DNA of 29,657 bases, taken from the NCBI GenBank assembly GCA_038231615.1, contig JBBRLA010000013.1, forward strand, positions 1 to 29,657, in the 5' to 3' direction. Numbering within the stretch: position 1 is the first letter of the stretch; every line of letters starts with the position of its first letter. The stretch is from JBBRLA01 sp038231615. GTDB taxonomy: Bacteria; Myxococcota_A; Polyangia; Palsa-1104; JAEUJZ01. Shown one piece after another: positions 7,802 to 15,044 of the stretch. A model generated the notes under the pieces. It was not told the origin of the DNA, did not search any database, and worked only from the letters and a program-made list of their open reading frames with translations. The position numbers and the translations under genes are program-made.

Positions 7802-8659
7802 TTATGTCACTGGCTTGGCCACGGGTTCGCCACCGCGCAGCCGGAGGATCTCGGCCTGCAAACGCCGCACCTCGGCCTCCGCGCTGGCGGCCCGTTCGTC
7901 CGCAGTGGCAGCCTGTTCGGCAGCAGTGGCGGCCTGTTCGTCCGCAGTGGCAGCCTGTTCGGCAGCCAGGCGAGCGCGCTCGTCGGTGGCGCGCTCCCGT
8001 TCGGCGGAGGCGCGCTCCCGTTCGTCGGAGGTCGGCCACAGGACGAGTTCCTCGGCGTTGGGGCCGGTGAGAATGCGCAGGTGATAAGGGAGCGTGTGGA
8101 CCAGCCAGATCGGATAACTGCGCAGCTTTACCCGATCGCCTTCCACCGGTTCTTCGACCAGGATGCCTTGCTCGTTGCGGATAAAGTGCCCGAAGAGCTG
8201 ACGCTGGTACTTGGTCCGTCGGTGTTCCGCATAATCGGGATCGTAACGGATCAGTTCCTTCACGCCGAGTTCGGCGTACTTCCGCGGCATCTCCTCCGGC
8301 GAGTAGTCCTTCTGGTAGCTGTCCGACACGACCTCCACGCCAAGCGAGGGCACCTTGTTGCTGTGCTCCCACTTCTTCCACGAGGGCACCTTGGGGCCAG
8401 CCTGGGGCTCGTCTTCCAGCACATAGAGATCGGGCACGACTTTCTGGCTCAGATCGTCGGGATTGAGGTGAAAGTGCAGTTCGCTGCCGATGCGGTAGAG
8501 CCGCGATGTATGCCTGCGCTTCAGGTAATCGATGAGGAGTGCGATGAGCACCCGACAGGCCTCGAACTGAAGATGACTGTTTCCCATGTCTTTCCCCGAG
8601 AATCGATACGTCGTGATGCCCGATGAGGGGGGCGGTCCTGAGTCGGTACGGCGATTCAT
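7802..8659 (-). CDS. Uma2-family (DUF820) nuclease-like protein with coiled-coil tail
   Basis: Uma2 proteins share the PD-(D/E)XK nuclease fold and are abundant in cyanobacteria and myxobacteria; their role is unclear. Residues 20-190 show the family pattern: MGNSHLQFEA, the VVPDLYVLED strand with Asp77, LGVEVVSDS with Glu109, and KYAELGVKELIRYDP. From about residue 218 the chain becomes a heptad-repeat coiled coil made of AATADEQ-type units. The chosen ATG (8659) lies in a tandem ATGAATC duplication. The AGGAG site is 5 nt from the first ATG (8666, wrong frame) and 12 nt from this one, so the duplication may have moved the start. An internal ATG before GNSHLQ is an alternative. It faces away from the acyltransferase gene. 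Confidence 0.8.
   Translation of the reverse strand: MNRRTDSGPPPSSGITTYRFSGKDMGNSHLQFEACRVLIALLIDYLKRRHTSRLYRIGSELHFHLNPDDLSQKVVPDLYVLEDEPQAGPKVPSWKKWEHSNKVPSLGVEVVSDSYQKDYSPEEMPRKYAELGVKELIRYDPDYAEHRRTKYQRQLFGHFIRNEQGILVEEPVEGDRVKLRSYPIWLVHTLPYHLRILTGPNAEELVLWPTSDERERASAERERATDERARLAAEQAATADEQAATAAEQAATADERAASAEAEVRRLQAEILRLRGGEPVAKPVT
7885..8030 (-). repeat. 21-bp repeats coding heptads in the Uma2 tail
   Basis: Near-identical 21-nt units (GCAGTGGCAGCCTGTTCG on the + strand, with variants) encode successive seven-residue blocks such as ADEQAAT and AAEQAAT. Degenerate RERA/DERA units follow towards 8030. A seven-residue period with Ala at core positions is a coiled-coil signature. The closeness of the DNA copies suggests recent expansion. 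Confidence 0.7.
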
Positions 8660-8721
8660 GATTCATAACTACTCCTGGCGCCCCGGGTTGTCAAAGGCGC
8701 CGAACGAAAGTGGACCCGGCC

Positions 8722-8750
8722 TTGGCGCATCGGCTTCCCGACGCTATGAT
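8722..8750 (+). promoter_or_regulatory. Sigma-70-type promoter of the acyltransferase gene
   Basis: TTGGCG (8722-8727) and TATGAT (8745-8750) are spaced by exactly 17 nt, matching -35 at 4/6 and -10 at 5/6. Transcription would start around 8757, only 0 to 3 nt before the GTG at 8759. The transcript would therefore lack a ribosome-binding site. Confidence 0.6.
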
Positions 8751-8758
8751 CTCCCGGC

Positions 8759-9895
8759 GTGTCGGAGAAACGGAGTCATGCAGCCGATCGGCTGCTCAGC
8801 ATCGATTGCCTTCGGGGCGCGGCGGCCCTGGCGGTCTTCATCTTCCACATCTCGATCATCGCCGCCTTCCCCAAGCGGACCCTGCCTCCGTTCACCCTGC
8901 TGAATCGCACCTACCGCGACCTGATCTCGCCCCTGGGCCTCGGTTCCTCGGGGGTAAACCTGTTCTTCGTCATCAGCGGCTTCTGCCTGGCCCTGCAGCA
9001 GTGGCGGTCGGGACGGGCCCACCTTTTCTCGGGGCAGGCCCGCCCGGCCCTCTTGCGCTATGCCAAAAACCGCCTGGCCCGCATCGGGCCGGCGTACTGG
9101 CTGACGGTGCTGATCTCGGCGATCCTGGTACTGGCCCTGCATCCGGTGTCCCCGGGCTGGTTCGCCATCGACGTGCTGCTGCACAGCACCTTCCTGCACT
9201 TCGTCCACCCGCGGACGTTCCTTTCGCTGCACGGCGGCCTGTGGTCGATGGCCACCGAGGTCGAGTTCTACGTGCTCTTCCCCTTCCTGCTGTGGCTCTT
9301 CGCCCGGGTCGGCGGGTGGCGCTTCATCGCGCTGGCCGCCCTGGTCAACGGCGCCTTCCGGGTGGCCGTCGCCTTCTATCCGTTCACCCCCAACGACTAC
9401 ATGACCAGCTGGGCGTCCCTGCTGGCCTATCAGCTCCCCGGGCGGCTGCTGGAGTTTACCCTGGGGATGTGGCTGGCGGAGATCTATCTGCAAAAGGACC
9501 CGCGATGGGCGGTCTGGTTCCGTTTCCTGTGGGTGCCGCTTTTGCCGGCGGCGATGCTCGGTCGCGGCTTCGGCCCGGCGTACCTGCCGGACATGCTGCT
9601 GGGGCTCTTCTACTTTGCCCTCTGCGGCGCCGTGCTCCTGCCCACGACAGGGTCCTACCCGCCGCCTGGGGCCTTCGTGGTGTGGACGGCGCGCTTCGGG
9701 CGGGCCTCCTACAGCTTCTTTCTGATCCACTACCCGGTGCTGGTGATCCTGGCCCTCCTGTGCCCGATACCGGAGAGCGCACCCTATGGCCGCTTCCTCT
9801 TCCTTTTCACCGCGGGCCTGCCCTTGAGCCTGGGCGCGGCGGTGCTGCTCTACCTGGGGGTCGAGCTGCCGATGTGGCAGCGCTTTCGCGCCTGA
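8759..9895 (+). CDS. Acyltransferase-3 family membrane protein
   Basis: Integral membrane acyltransferase of the OafA/NodX type (family 3), which moves acyl groups such as acetyl onto sugars of the cell envelope. The N-terminal SIDCLRGAAALAVFIFHIS carries the conserved Arg and His of the family. GVNLFFVISGFCL, a WSMATEVEFYVLFP segment and SYSFFLIHYPV follow, and the protein has about ten predicted membrane helices across its 378 residues. No extra SGNH domain is fused. It starts at GTG 8759 with no visible ribosome site, consistent with the promoter sitting directly upstream. Its 3' end overlaps the convergent peptidase gene by 89 nt. The acceptor sugar cannot be read from the sequence. Confidence 0.9.
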   Translation: MSEKRSHAADRLLSIDCLRGAAALAVFIFHISIIAAFPKRTLPPFTLLNRTYRDLISPLGLGSSGVNLFFVISGFCLALQQWRSGRAHLFSGQARPALLRYAKNRLARIGPAYWLTVLISAILVLALHPVSPGWFAIDVLLHSTFLHFVHPRTFLSLHGGLWSMATEVEFYVLFPFLLWLFARVGGWRFIALAALVNGAFRVAVAFYPFTPNDYMTSWASLLAYQLPGRLLEFTLGMWLAEIYLQKDPRWAVWFRFLWVPLLPAAMLGRGFGPAYLPDMLLGLFYFALCGAVLLPTTGSYPPPGAFVVWTARFGRASYSFFLIHYPVLVILALLCPIPESAPYGRFLFLFTAGLPLSLGAAVLLYLGVELPMWQRFRA

Positions 9896-12383
9896 TCAAC
9901 AAGAGCAGGACCAGCAGCCCGACACAGCCAGCCACGTCCACGGGCGCCCCCGGACGGCCCGCTCCCCCGGCGCTGCACCCCCCGGCGGGCGGCGGCGGCG
10001 GGGGCCCGGACAGGGCGGCATCTATCGGCGGCAGCGGCGGCGTCGGCGGCATCCCCAGGTCGGGCGAGGGTACCTGCATGTCGGAAGGCAACATCCCCAG
10101 GTCGGGCGGCCCGTGGCAGCCGTCGGCGGCAGCGCAATGGAAGGACAGGGTGATGTTCTGGCCCTGGGTGCTGCCTCCGGCGTTGACCAGCATGATCCGG
10201 GACACCCCCTTGGGCATCGGGAGTTCGACGCTCCATTTGCTGCCGGCCGGCTGGAGGTCGAAGAGCCGGTCGTACATGCCGGTGTCCGCCGCCCAGGTGA
10301 TCGGGGCATCCCCCGTGCGCACCGCCAGCTTCAGGATGGCGCCCGGGCGTCCGGCGTTGGTCAGGTTGGGGCACCCCCCAGAGGCGGCGCTGGTCAGGTC
10401 TACCCGCAGGGTATCGGCGGTCACCGGCATGTCGATGCGCCACTGCACATAGCCCGGGATCAACGTGGAGCCCCCCCGGGTCTCGACGCCATCCAGGCAG
10501 AGCAGCGGCTTGGCCGAGAGGACCTTGATGGTCCGATCGCAGCCCGGAAGGATGCCATGGGCGGTGAACGCCTGAGTGGTCAGCTTCTTCGCCGCCGAAC
10601 CCAGCACCACCGCCCGCATGGCCACCTCCTGGACCACCAGCAGCGCCACCGCGGTCATCGTCGGGTACATGTCGGTGCCTTGCAGCGCCGCCAGCACCGC
10701 CTGGTCGAAGGCATCCCGCCTTCCGGCGGCGTCGGAGCCGGGGTCCTTGGGGTCCCCGGTGAGGTTCACCCGCGCCTCCCACAGCGCCCCCGAAAAGGGG
10801 GTGGAGTCGGCGTGGATCTCCCCGATGCGCTGGTCGGCGCACTGGTCGGTGTTGGTCAGGCTGCGCACTCCGGCGCCCGCGGGGAAGCCGAAGTTCTCCG
10901 CCGCGTACTCGCCGACGTTGGCGTCACCGGCCAGGGCCGATGAGAAGAAGTCGGCCAGCCCTTCGTTTATCGCGCCGCCGTCGTCGTTCATCCCCAGGGA
11001 GTCCTCATAGGTCCGAAACGGCAGCTTGCCCCGGGTGTTGATCACCGCGTGGGTGAACTCGTGATAGACCACATCGCCGTCCATGGCGAAGTTGGCCTTG
11101 GGCCCCAGACCGAAGCCGATGTACTCGCTGCTCTGGCCCCCGAGGGCCTGGGTGTAGCTCATCGAGGTGGGCGGGAAGTAGAGCGCGTTGACCAGGGGCA
11201 AAAGCGGCACCTTGACATCCGCCGGAGACGCCGGGTCGGGCTGGCACAGGTTCACCACCAGGGGCAGCGGCGTAGCGCCCATTCCCGTCGAGAGGCCCAG
11301 CTTGAAGTCGGCCTCCCCCAGGCAGGCGTAAAGCTGCCGGAAACGGGCGTAGATGGCGGCGGCGTGCCAGTACATGTGCTGCTCGGCGAACGGGTTCTGG
11401 TTGGCGCTTCCGCTTGTCGGGCACATCCCGTCGGTGCCGTTGACCAGCGGCGTGTAGGACGCAAAGTCGTTGGTGCCGTCCGCCGCGGCGACCTGCTGGG
11501 GCACGCAGGCGTGGCGTGTCAGCCCGAGGATCTGCCGGGTGGTCCCCTGGTCGATGCAATTCATCCCCTTGAGCAGCGCCGAGGACAGGTACCGGGGCGC
11601 GCCGGCCGCGGGGGAGAAGGGGCCCCCCATGCCTGAGGCGAGCGAAACCGTTGTCGGACTCGGGCCGGTGACGGGGTTTGCTCGGTACACCCGGAACTGA
11701 TCGAAGGTCCATACCCGATCGATGCGCCGCAGGATCTCCCCCCCATGGGCCCCATGGGCGTCAATCAGGTACAGGGTGTTCTCCCGGGCCGCCGCGTCCA
11801 CGGAAGGGATCGCCCACACCAGGCGCCGGGTGCCGCGGTCGATGTACAGGAGCGGCGCCGCGCTGACGGTCCCCCCGGCCCCCCGCACCCGCTCGGCCGC
11901 CTGTGCGGCGCTGACCGTGGGCGATACGTCGATGGCGTCCAGCTCGGTTTGCGCAAGGACGGCGCTCAGCACCCGCACCACCTGTCCGTCCCGGGACAGG
12001 CGCAAGATCACGTCCCCGCCGAGCACTGGCACCCCCCGGTGGCGCTGCGGGAGGCGCACCACGTGGCCATTGCCCACCCTGGCGATCTCGGCGGCGCCCA
12101 AATCCCTGGGGCAAAGGGCGGCGGTGTCGGGCGCACCGCGCACCTGTTCCAGGAACCTGGCGGTCACCTGCCCCGGCGCGTCTGAAGGGGCCAGTGGCGA
12201 TAGGGGACCGAGCAGCAGGTAAGGGGCCTCCCAGGCCGCTCGGTGGTGGACCTCCACGGGGCCGTGTCGCCCGATCAAAGGGGATGTCATCCCCGGGGAC
12301 GCGGCGGCAGGCGAGAGCAGGCCGCTTGGCACCTCGATCGCCAAGGCCAGCAGCAGGGACGCGGTCAAACGGGGAAACTTCAT
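9807..12383 (-). CDS. Secreted M4/M36-like zinc metallopeptidase with MYXO-CTERM-like tail
   Basis: A large (858 aa) exported peptidase related to the thermolysin (M4) and fungalysin (M36) families. A signal peptide (1-28, ending PAAAS) is followed by an FTP-like propeptide near 100-150 (VVRLPQRHRGVPVLGGDV). The catalytic motif is HEFTH at 441-445, and the third zinc ligand is Glu474 in GAINEGLADFF. Several Cys pairs suit an extracellular enzyme. The C-terminal part has a beta-rich domain, a Pro/Asp linker, then GGCSAGGAG and a hydrophobic VGLLVLLLLIRR segment like the MYXO-CTERM sorting signal. About 25 basic residues follow, which is atypical and lies in the overlap with the acyltransferase gene. 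The start is ATG 12383, preceded by GGGGAGG; an upstream TTG adds eight residues. Confidence 0.87.
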   Translation of the reverse strand: MKFPRLTASLLLALAIEVPSGLLSPAAASPGMTSPLIGRHGPVEVHHRAAWEAPYLLLGPLSPLAPSDAPGQVTARFLEQVRGAPDTAALCPRDLGAAEIARVGNGHVVRLPQRHRGVPVLGGDVILRLSRDGQVVRVLSAVLAQTELDAIDVSPTVSAAQAAERVRGAGGTVSAAPLLYIDRGTRRLVWAIPSVDAAARENTLYLIDAHGAHGGEILRRIDRVWTFDQFRVYRANPVTGPSPTTVSLASGMGGPFSPAAGAPRYLSSALLKGMNCIDQGTTRQILGLTRHACVPQQVAAADGTNDFASYTPLVNGTDGMCPTSGSANQNPFAEQHMYWHAAAIYARFRQLYACLGEADFKLGLSTGMGATPLPLVVNLCQPDPASPADVKVPLLPLVNALYFPPTSMSYTQALGGQSSEYIGFGLGPKANFAMDGDVVYHEFTHAVINTRGKLPFRTYEDSLGMNDDGGAINEGLADFFSSALAGDANVGEYAAENFGFPAGAGVRSLTNTDQCADQRIGEIHADSTPFSGALWEARVNLTGDPKDPGSDAAGRRDAFDQAVLAALQGTDMYPTMTAVALLVVQEVAMRAVVLGSAAKKLTTQAFTAHGILPGCDRTIKVLSAKPLLCLDGVETRGGSTLIPGYVQWRIDMPVTADTLRVDLTSAASGGCPNLTNAGRPGAILKLAVRTGDAPITWAADTGMYDRLFDLQPAGSKWSVELPMPKGVSRIMLVNAGGSTQGQNITLSFHCAAADGCHGPPDLGMLPSDMQVPSPDLGMPPTPPLPPIDAALSGPPPPPPAGGCSAGGAGRPGAPVDVAGCVGLLVLLLLIRRESAATSAARPPGRAAPPRPGSRAGPR

Positions 12384-12407
12384 TGGGGCCTCCCCAGCCA
12401 GGATCAC

Positions 12408-12630
12408 AAAGGGGCACCATGGCCATGGTAAGTGATGAATGATAAATCATGTCGGCCCCGTCGGCCAGGCATCCGTGCGCCGAATTGGGAGCCTGCGGGA
12501 ATGCCAGGGGAATTCGCGGCGGGCAAGCCCCATAAAGCCAGCCTGCTCCGGCGATCGGAAGGGCCGCGCCCGGCGGCAGCACGCCACTCCTCTTTTTACC
12601 GTATAATGATCGCCAATCCACGAGGTACTG
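12408..12630. promoter_or_regulatory. Divergent promoter region of peptidase and kinase operon
   Basis: A consensus -10 box TATAAT lies at 12602-12607 on the + strand. GAGGT follows at 12622-12626, 4 nt before the kinase ATG. No good -35 box is seen at the right distance, so an activator may be needed. Near the peptidase start are a perfect 14-nt palindrome, ACCATGGCCATGGT (12416-12429), and ATGAT-aa-ATCAT a few bases further on, both possible operators. Confidence 0.5.
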
Positions 12631-13737
12631 ATGCCCCAAGGCACGGCGACAACCACAAGGCCCTTGCTCGGCGAGCGGGTGGGCACCTACATCATCACCC
12701 GGGAGCTGGCCCGGGGGGCGATGGGCGTGGTCTACGAGGCGATGCACGAGACCATCGGGTACCGGGCCGCCATCAAGGTCCTGTCGGCGGGCCTGTCGCA
12801 GGACCCGCAGCACCAAGAGTTCGTCGGCCGCTTCGTGGACGAGGCCCGCGCGGTCAACGTGGTCCAGAACCCCGGCATCGTGAAGATCTTCGACATCGGC
12901 GCCCTGCGGGACGGGACCGTCTACATCCTGATGGAGTTCCTGGAGGGGCAGTCGCTGTGGGCCCGGGGCCGGAGCTTTCCGGGGCGGCGATTTCCCCTGC
13001 CGGACGCCCTGCGCATCACCCGGCAGATCGCCTCCGCCCTGGCGCCCGCCCATGACAAGCGCATCATTCACCGCGACCTCAAGCCGGAGAACGTGATCCT
13101 CGTCTCCGACCCGGAGGCGCCGGGGCTGGAACGCACCAAGGTCGTCGACTTCGGGCTGGCGCGCTTCCTCGACTCGCCGCAGCGGCGCACCGCCATGGGG
13201 ATGGTCATGGGCACCGCGGTCTACATGGCGCCGGAGCAGTGCGAGGGCTCGGAGCACATGGACGGCAAGCTGGACGTCTATGCCCTGGGCATCATGCTCT
13301 ACGAGATGCTCGCCGGGGACCCGCCCTTCGACGGTGAGCCCAGCCCGGTGATGATCGCCCACATCCGGCAAAAACCACCCCCGCTGGGCGAGCGGGCCCG
13401 GGTGCCCGAGGCGGTGCAAACGCTCTGCCACCAGATGCTGGCCAAGGCCGCCGCGGATCGGCCGACGATGGCCGAGGTGGCGTCCCGCCTCCGCGACCTG
13501 ATCCGGCAAGCCGAGGCGGAGGCCCCTTCATCCCCGCATGCGAATGCCTCCGCGGCACCCATGCCCGCGGGCCAGGCCCGGTCCTCCGAGCGAAGGACCG
13601 AGAGGGTGTCCGCGGCCAGCCCAGGGTCCGCATGGCTTGCGCGGTCGATCCGGCTGCCTCTGTGGGCGGTGGTCCTCCTGGGGCTGGTCCTTTTTTCTGC
13701 CAGCGTCGGCTGCCTGCTGAGTCTGGGTCCCAGATGA
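12631..13737 (+). CDS. Transmembrane Ser/Thr protein kinase (first of a tandem pair)
   Basis: A eukaryotic-like (Hanks-type) protein kinase of 368 aa. The ATP loop is ELARGAMGVVYEA (residues 25-37), in which Ala replaces the first glycine of the usual GxGxxG. The ATP-anchoring lysine is K49 (AAIKVL). The catalytic loop is HRDLKPEN at 147-154 and the metal-binding DFG is at 173-175. The activation segment ends GTAVYMAPEQ. The kinase domain ends near 290, followed by a short Ala/Ser-rich linker and one membrane helix close to the C-terminus (LWAVVLLGLVLFSASVGCLL). Almost nothing is left outside, so a separate sensor is probably needed. The ribosome site is GAGGT. Its stop overlaps the next kinase start (ATGA). 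Confidence 0.95.
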   Translation: MPQGTATTTRPLLGERVGTYIITRELARGAMGVVYEAMHETIGYRAAIKVLSAGLSQDPQHQEFVGRFVDEARAVNVVQNPGIVKIFDIGALRDGTVYILMEFLEGQSLWARGRSFPGRRFPLPDALRITRQIASALAPAHDKRIIHRDLKPENVILVSDPEAPGLERTKVVDFGLARFLDSPQRRTAMGMVMGTAVYMAPEQCEGSEHMDGKLDVYALGIMLYEMLAGDPPFDGEPSPVMIAHIRQKPPPLGERARVPEAVQTLCHQMLAKAAADRPTMAEVASRLRDLIRQAEAEAPSSPHANASAAPMPAGQARSSERRTERVSAASPGSAWLARSIRLPLWAVVLLGLVLFSASVGCLLSLGPR

Positions 13738-15044
13738 TCGCGGCCGACCCGACGACCCACGGTGCCGGGGTGGGGGCCCGGATCGGGCCCTTCCGCCTGA
13801 TTCGCCAGCTTGGCGAGGGGGCCACGGCGGTGGTCTACGAGGCGGTCCATGAGACCATCGGCAAGCGAGCGGCGGCCAAGGTGCTGCGCCCGGCGGTCTC
13901 GGCGGATCGGCAGGCCAGGGAACGCTTCGTCAACGAGGCCCGGGCGGTCAGTCGGGTCGAGCACCCCGGCATGGTGCATGTCTACGACTCCGGCGAGCTG
14001 GCGGACGGCACGTGCTACCTGCTGATGGAGCTTCTGGAGGGCGAGACGCTCGCCAAGCGGTTCTCCCGGCGGACGCCGGAGGGGGGCCGGCTGCCGCTCC
14101 CGGGCCTGTTCTCGATTGTCGGGCAGATCGCCGCGGCCCTGTGCGCCGCGCACCGGCAGGGCATCATCCACCGGGACCTCAAACCGGAGAACGTCTTCCT
14201 GGTCGCCGACCCCGTCGCCCCCGGGGGCGAGCGGGCCAAGATCCTGGACTTCGGCATCGCCAAGTTCCTGATCGATTCGCCGGAGAGCAAGCGGACCGCG
14301 GTGGGCCTGCTCCTGGGCACCCCGACCTACATGTCTCCCGAGCAGTGCGAAGGAAAGGAGGACCTGGACGCCCGGGTGGACGTGTACGCGCTGGGCGTGA
14401 TGCTCTACGAGGCACTGGCAGGACAGCCGCCCTTTCAGGCGCAAATGGCCTCCTCGCTGATGCGCCAGCACATGTTCAAGGAGCCGCCGCCGCTGCGCGA
14501 GTTTTGGCCGGACGTGCCGGAAGACGTCGCCGCGCTGATCCATCAGATGCTGGCCAAGGCCGCGGCGGACCGACCGACGATGGAGCAGGTGCTGGTTGGC
14601 GTCGGGGCCTGGCAAGCGGCCGGGGCCCACCTGGCACCAGGCCGGGGGATATCCAAGAAGGTGCTCGTCGGCGCCATGGCGGCGGGCGTGCTCCTGCTGT
14701 GCGGCGGGGCGCTCCTGCTTTCGCTGGGCTTGCGCCAGCACGAGAAGGGGGCGACGCGCCCCACGGCAGCGCCGCCTTTGGTGGTGCCGCCAGAATCGAA
14801 GGCCGAGGCAAAAGCAGCCCCGCCTGGCCCGATCCCCACTGCCCCCGTGGTCCTGACGCAGCCCGCGCCCCCCGTCGGGTCCCACGGAACGCACCACCGG
14901 CACCCGGGCAAGAGGCCCGCTGCGCCTGCCATCGCGCGGCCGACCTCCTTGCCCGCCCCCGCCGCGACGCTTCCCGTGGCGACGCCCGCCAAGGGCCCGC
15001 GGAACGATGAGACGAAAAAGGAAGAACAAGGGGTCTGGCGGTGA
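13734..15044 (+). CDS. Transmembrane Ser/Thr protein kinase (second of a tandem pair)
   Basis: A second Hanks-type kinase, 436 aa, clearly paralogous to its neighbour: the ATP loop, catalytic loop and APEQCEG/SPEQCEG segments align closely. The ATP loop is QLGEGATAVVYEA with all three glycine positions but one conserved. K49 lies in AAAKVL, HRDLKPEN at 146-153 and DFG at 172-174. After the kinase domain come one membrane helix (VLVGAMAAGVLLLCGGALLLSLG, about 305-327) and a 105-residue Pro/Ala/Lys-rich tail predicted periplasmic. The start ATG 13734 overlaps the upstream stop. Its own stop overlaps the lipoprotein GTG (GTGA). The pair probably arose by tandem duplication. Confidence 0.95.
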   Translation: MIAADPTTHGAGVGARIGPFRLIRQLGEGATAVVYEAVHETIGKRAAAKVLRPAVSADRQARERFVNEARAVSRVEHPGMVHVYDSGELADGTCYLLMELLEGETLAKRFSRRTPEGGRLPLPGLFSIVGQIAAALCAAHRQGIIHRDLKPENVFLVADPVAPGGERAKILDFGIAKFLIDSPESKRTAVGLLLGTPTYMSPEQCEGKEDLDARVDVYALGVMLYEALAGQPPFQAQMASSLMRQHMFKEPPPLREFWPDVPEDVAALIHQMLAKAAADRPTMEQVLVGVGAWQAAGAHLAPGRGISKKVLVGAMAAGVLLLCGGALLLSLGLRQHEKGATRPTAAPPLVVPPESKAEAKAAPPGPIPTAPVVLTQPAPPVGSHGTHHRHPGKRPAAPAIARPTSLPAPAATLPVATPAKGPRNDETKKEEQGVWR

